A stretch of 6,224 bases of DNA. Origin: an uncultured Prevotella sp. GTDB lineage: Bacteria; Bacteroidota; Bacteroidia; Bacteroidales; Bacteroidaceae. The stretch's first letter is position 1; each line of letters opens with the position of its first letter. This document shows, piece by piece, positions 4,977 to 6,224 of this stretch. Below the pieces are notes generated by a model that was not told where the DNA came from, did no database searches, and saw only the letters and a program-made list of their open reading frames with translations. The stretch spans positions 1 through 6,224 of the forward strand of contig URDV01000133.1 in NCBI GenBank assembly GCA_900546605.1, given 5' to 3'. The translations under genes were made by a program, and so were the position numbers.

Positions 4977-5850
4977 AATGTTTGTGGTAATGCGGCTTGC
5001 CTACAATGTGTATGTGGGCTTGCCCTGTTGTGCATTATCCAACAAAGTGCGGAAGAAAACGGACACTACTCGGGAATGCCCTTATCTTTCTCCCTTATTC
5101 TTTCCTTAACAACCTTTTTACCCGAGTAATAATAACCTAAACCTATCTATGAATGAAAACAGTGGAACGGATATTACCTACGCCATACGCTCTGTATGAG
5201 TTTTGGCTGGTAGGGGGTGCTTAGTTGGTAGTTTCTTTATACCCACACCTTATAGTCCCAATGTAATGTTTCGTAGTTTATGTAAAAGGGCTTGCTTAGC
5301 TTTGTGGTGCACTACCCTATTGCCGTTGTCACCTTGCATGCCGTGTGGTAGGTAGGTTGTACACAATAGAGAGTGCTCCCCATAGCTTAAAGCTTGCCTG
5401 TGATAAATGAGTACAAGTGAACCTTTTCGTTCAGCCAGATGAGCAAAAGCTTTCATTTTGCCATGGCGAGAAAAGGTGCGTGAAAGCGAACATTTTTTAT
5501 AGGCGGTGTTTTCCGCGTTGTCACACATGCAACGAGCTACCCCACTATAGTTTGTGTAAGTCTAAGAAAAAGCATTTAGGACTTCCACTTTTGTAATGAA
5601 AAGTGCGCCTTGTGAGTAGAGTTGATCTGTCCGCTATGCCCATGTGAAGCATGCGCTGCAGCGTTTTTGTGTTGATTAATGGAGTTTGGGGTAAAGCTCT
5701 TGCAAGGTTGCATGGTGCTATTAAGTGCCCATGTTGTTACTTGCCTCATTTTCACGATGCAAAGGTACGAAGCGAATGACCAAACGTACTATCACAAATG
5801 TTGCAATTTCGTGTATTTTTATTGCATCATGGCAGGAAATATCAAAAAAA
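4977..5850. other. Long stretch without a convincing gene
   Basis: About 870 bases hold no ORF with recognisable motifs or a good start region. Structures visible are an inverted pair TACTCGGG (5067-5074) with CCCGAGTA (5121-5128), a hairpin CACTTTT (5586-5592) with AAAAGTG (5599-5605), and a 10-bp palindrome CGCTGCAGCG (5654-5663) followed by five Ts. A 16-residue frame at 5149-5199 (MNENSGTDITYAIRSV) starts plausibly but ends at once; it could be a gene remnant or leader peptide. The segment may carry interspersed repeats, decayed coding sequence or an RNA gene. Confidence 0.5.
5760..5767 (-). promoter_or_regulatory. Possible minus-strand -7 promoter box
   Basis: The minus strand reads TACCTTTG here, identical to the -7 box of the regulator's promoter at 286-293, within the similar context TACCTTTGCAT. 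A TTTG lies only 13 bases upstream (5781-5784 on the plus strand), shorter than the usual 17-23, so the promoter is incomplete. A second TAnnTTTG match (TACGTTTG) lies on the minus strand at 5781-5788. Any transcript would run leftwards into the gene-poor stretch. Confidence 0.35.
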
Positions 5851-5907
5851 CGGCATCCACACAGCACTTTCCCCCAATTTTGTGGGGCAAGTGCAGCGTG
5901 AATGCCG
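5844..5907 (-). terminator. Long stem-loop with minus-strand U-tract
   Basis: CGGCAT (5851-5856) pairs with ATGCCG (5902-5907), GCACTT (5864-5869) with AAGTGC (5889-5894), and CCCC (5871-5874) with GGGG (5884-5887), with mismatches between these blocks. On the minus strand the stem is followed at once by seven Ts (A7 at 5844-5850), the form of an intrinsic terminator. On the plus strand it is followed by CTTTTGTG, so weaker termination in that direction is possible. Confidence 0.6.
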
Positions 5908-5928
5908 CTTTTGTGTTAACACAGGGTG

Positions 5929-5962
5929 CAAAGTGTGCGCGTTATGTCACGCGCCCACTTTG
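5929..5962. other. Strong 13-bp imperfect hairpin
   Basis: CAAAGTG-T-GCGCG (5929-5941) pairs with CGCGC-C-CACTTTG (5950-5962), with one T-C mismatch and an 8-base loop. No T-run follows on either strand. A perfect 12-bp palindrome, TGTGTTAACACA, lies just to the left at 5912-5923. Together with the terminator-like hairpin at 5851-5907 it forms a cluster of folded sites beside the REP-like repeats. Confidence 0.6.
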
Positions 5963-5988
5963 ACGCTCATGGTTGTGTTACACTCAAG

Positions 5989-6136
5989 TTCTGGATTTAG
6001 CAAGGACGGGCTGAAGGCCCAATGGAGCACATAGCCCAAGGCAAGCGAAGCGACACCCTGGGTTCCGGATTTAGCAAGGGCGGGCTGAAGGCCCAATGGA
6101 GCACATAGCCCAGGGCAAGCGAAGCGACACCCTGGG
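5989..6136. repeat. 74-bp REP-like tandem duplication
   Basis: Two units at 5989-6062 and 6063-6136 match at 71 of 74 positions. Each runs from TTCYGGATTTAGCAAGG through a GGGCTGAAGGCCC hairpin to a second stem, CCCAGGG with CCCTGGG, around the loop CAAGCGAAGCGACA. The first unit has CCCAAGG, which puts one mismatch in the stem. The family resembles palindromic extragenic repeats seen widely in Bacteroidetes genomes. A partial inverted copy lies at 32-57. Frames running through it code only for repeat translation and are not genes. Confidence 0.85.
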
Positions 6137-6224
6137 TTCACATGACGAAATGTAATGACGCCCTGAAAGGTAGGGTGTTCAAAATTGGCATCAAAAACGA
6201 GACCACTTTTTAGGCTGTTTTGAG
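6137..6224. other. Right-end flank, no gene seen
   Basis: The last 88 bases carry only a short inverted pair, CCCT (6161-6164) with AGGG (6172-6175). No ORF or promoter is visible and the window ends before the next feature. Confidence 0.4.

Noticed and set aside
5250..5528. Minus-strand 92-codon ORF
   Set aside because: It has no recognised motif and no good promoter directly upstream. Its composition looks like translated noncoding or repeat sequence. I cannot fully exclude it.
5576..5749. Minus-strand 57-codon ORF beside the TACCTTTG box
   Set aside because: The ATG would lie almost at the transcription start, and the peptide has no recognisable features or hydrophobic pattern.
5679..6034. 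Two overlapping plus-strand ORFs of 94 and 78 codons
   Set aside because: They run through strong hairpins (5851-5962), and the second enters the REP-like repeat. No domain is recognisable.
5947..6141. Minus-strand ORF over the 74-bp repeats
   Set aside because: It is the translation of the tandem REP-like units and repeats itself accordingly.

Overview
The window looks like chromosome of a Prevotellaceae-type Bacteroidales bacterium (Prevotella in the broad sense). The evidence is a good match to the Bacteroidetes promoter (TTTG, 19 bases, TACCTTTG) ahead of the first gene, the absence of clear Shine-Dalgarno sequences, a DUF4491 membrane protein, and an AT-rich background with many short intergenic repeats. 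Genus is an inference from these traits.

Layout: 1-334 is a repeat-rich leader holding an inverted REP fragment, a duplicated 54-bp repeat, and a palindrome over the promoter. An Lrp/AsnC-family regulator follows (335-805), then a terminator-like hairpin and a small DUF4491 membrane protein (915-1202). A large octamer-repeat element fills 1212-1557. Next is a two-gene unit in which one stop codon directly abuts the next start: a cytoplasmic fusion of a peptidase C26 (gamma-glutamyl-peptide hydrolase-like) domain to an M19 dipeptidase domain (1577-3298), and an M28-family glutaminyl cyclase-like lipoprotein (3299-4297). A second, shorter octamer element fills 4299-4456, followed by sufE (4476-4901) and a strong hairpin terminator. 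From about 4977 to the end I see no convincing protein gene. That stretch holds strong stem-loops, one of them a likely terminator for minus-strand transcripts, and a 74-bp REP-like tandem pair whose partial inverted copy lies at the left end of the window.

Function: the fusion enzyme and the lipoprotein both act on small peptides with N-terminal or gamma-linked glutamyl/glutaminyl residues. The regulator belongs to a family that often senses amino acids. A peptide and amino-acid salvage theme is plausible but inferred. SufE serves Fe-S cluster assembly and may be only a neighbour.

The most unusual structure is the pair of octamer elements. Both have arms of tandem GGTTRACR units on the left and reverse-complement units on the right, around cores of 63 and 62 bp bounded by GGTAAG and CTTACC. 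Each almost exactly fills an intergenic gap. The two cores match better when one is reverse-complemented, as if one element had been inserted or flipped in the opposite orientation.
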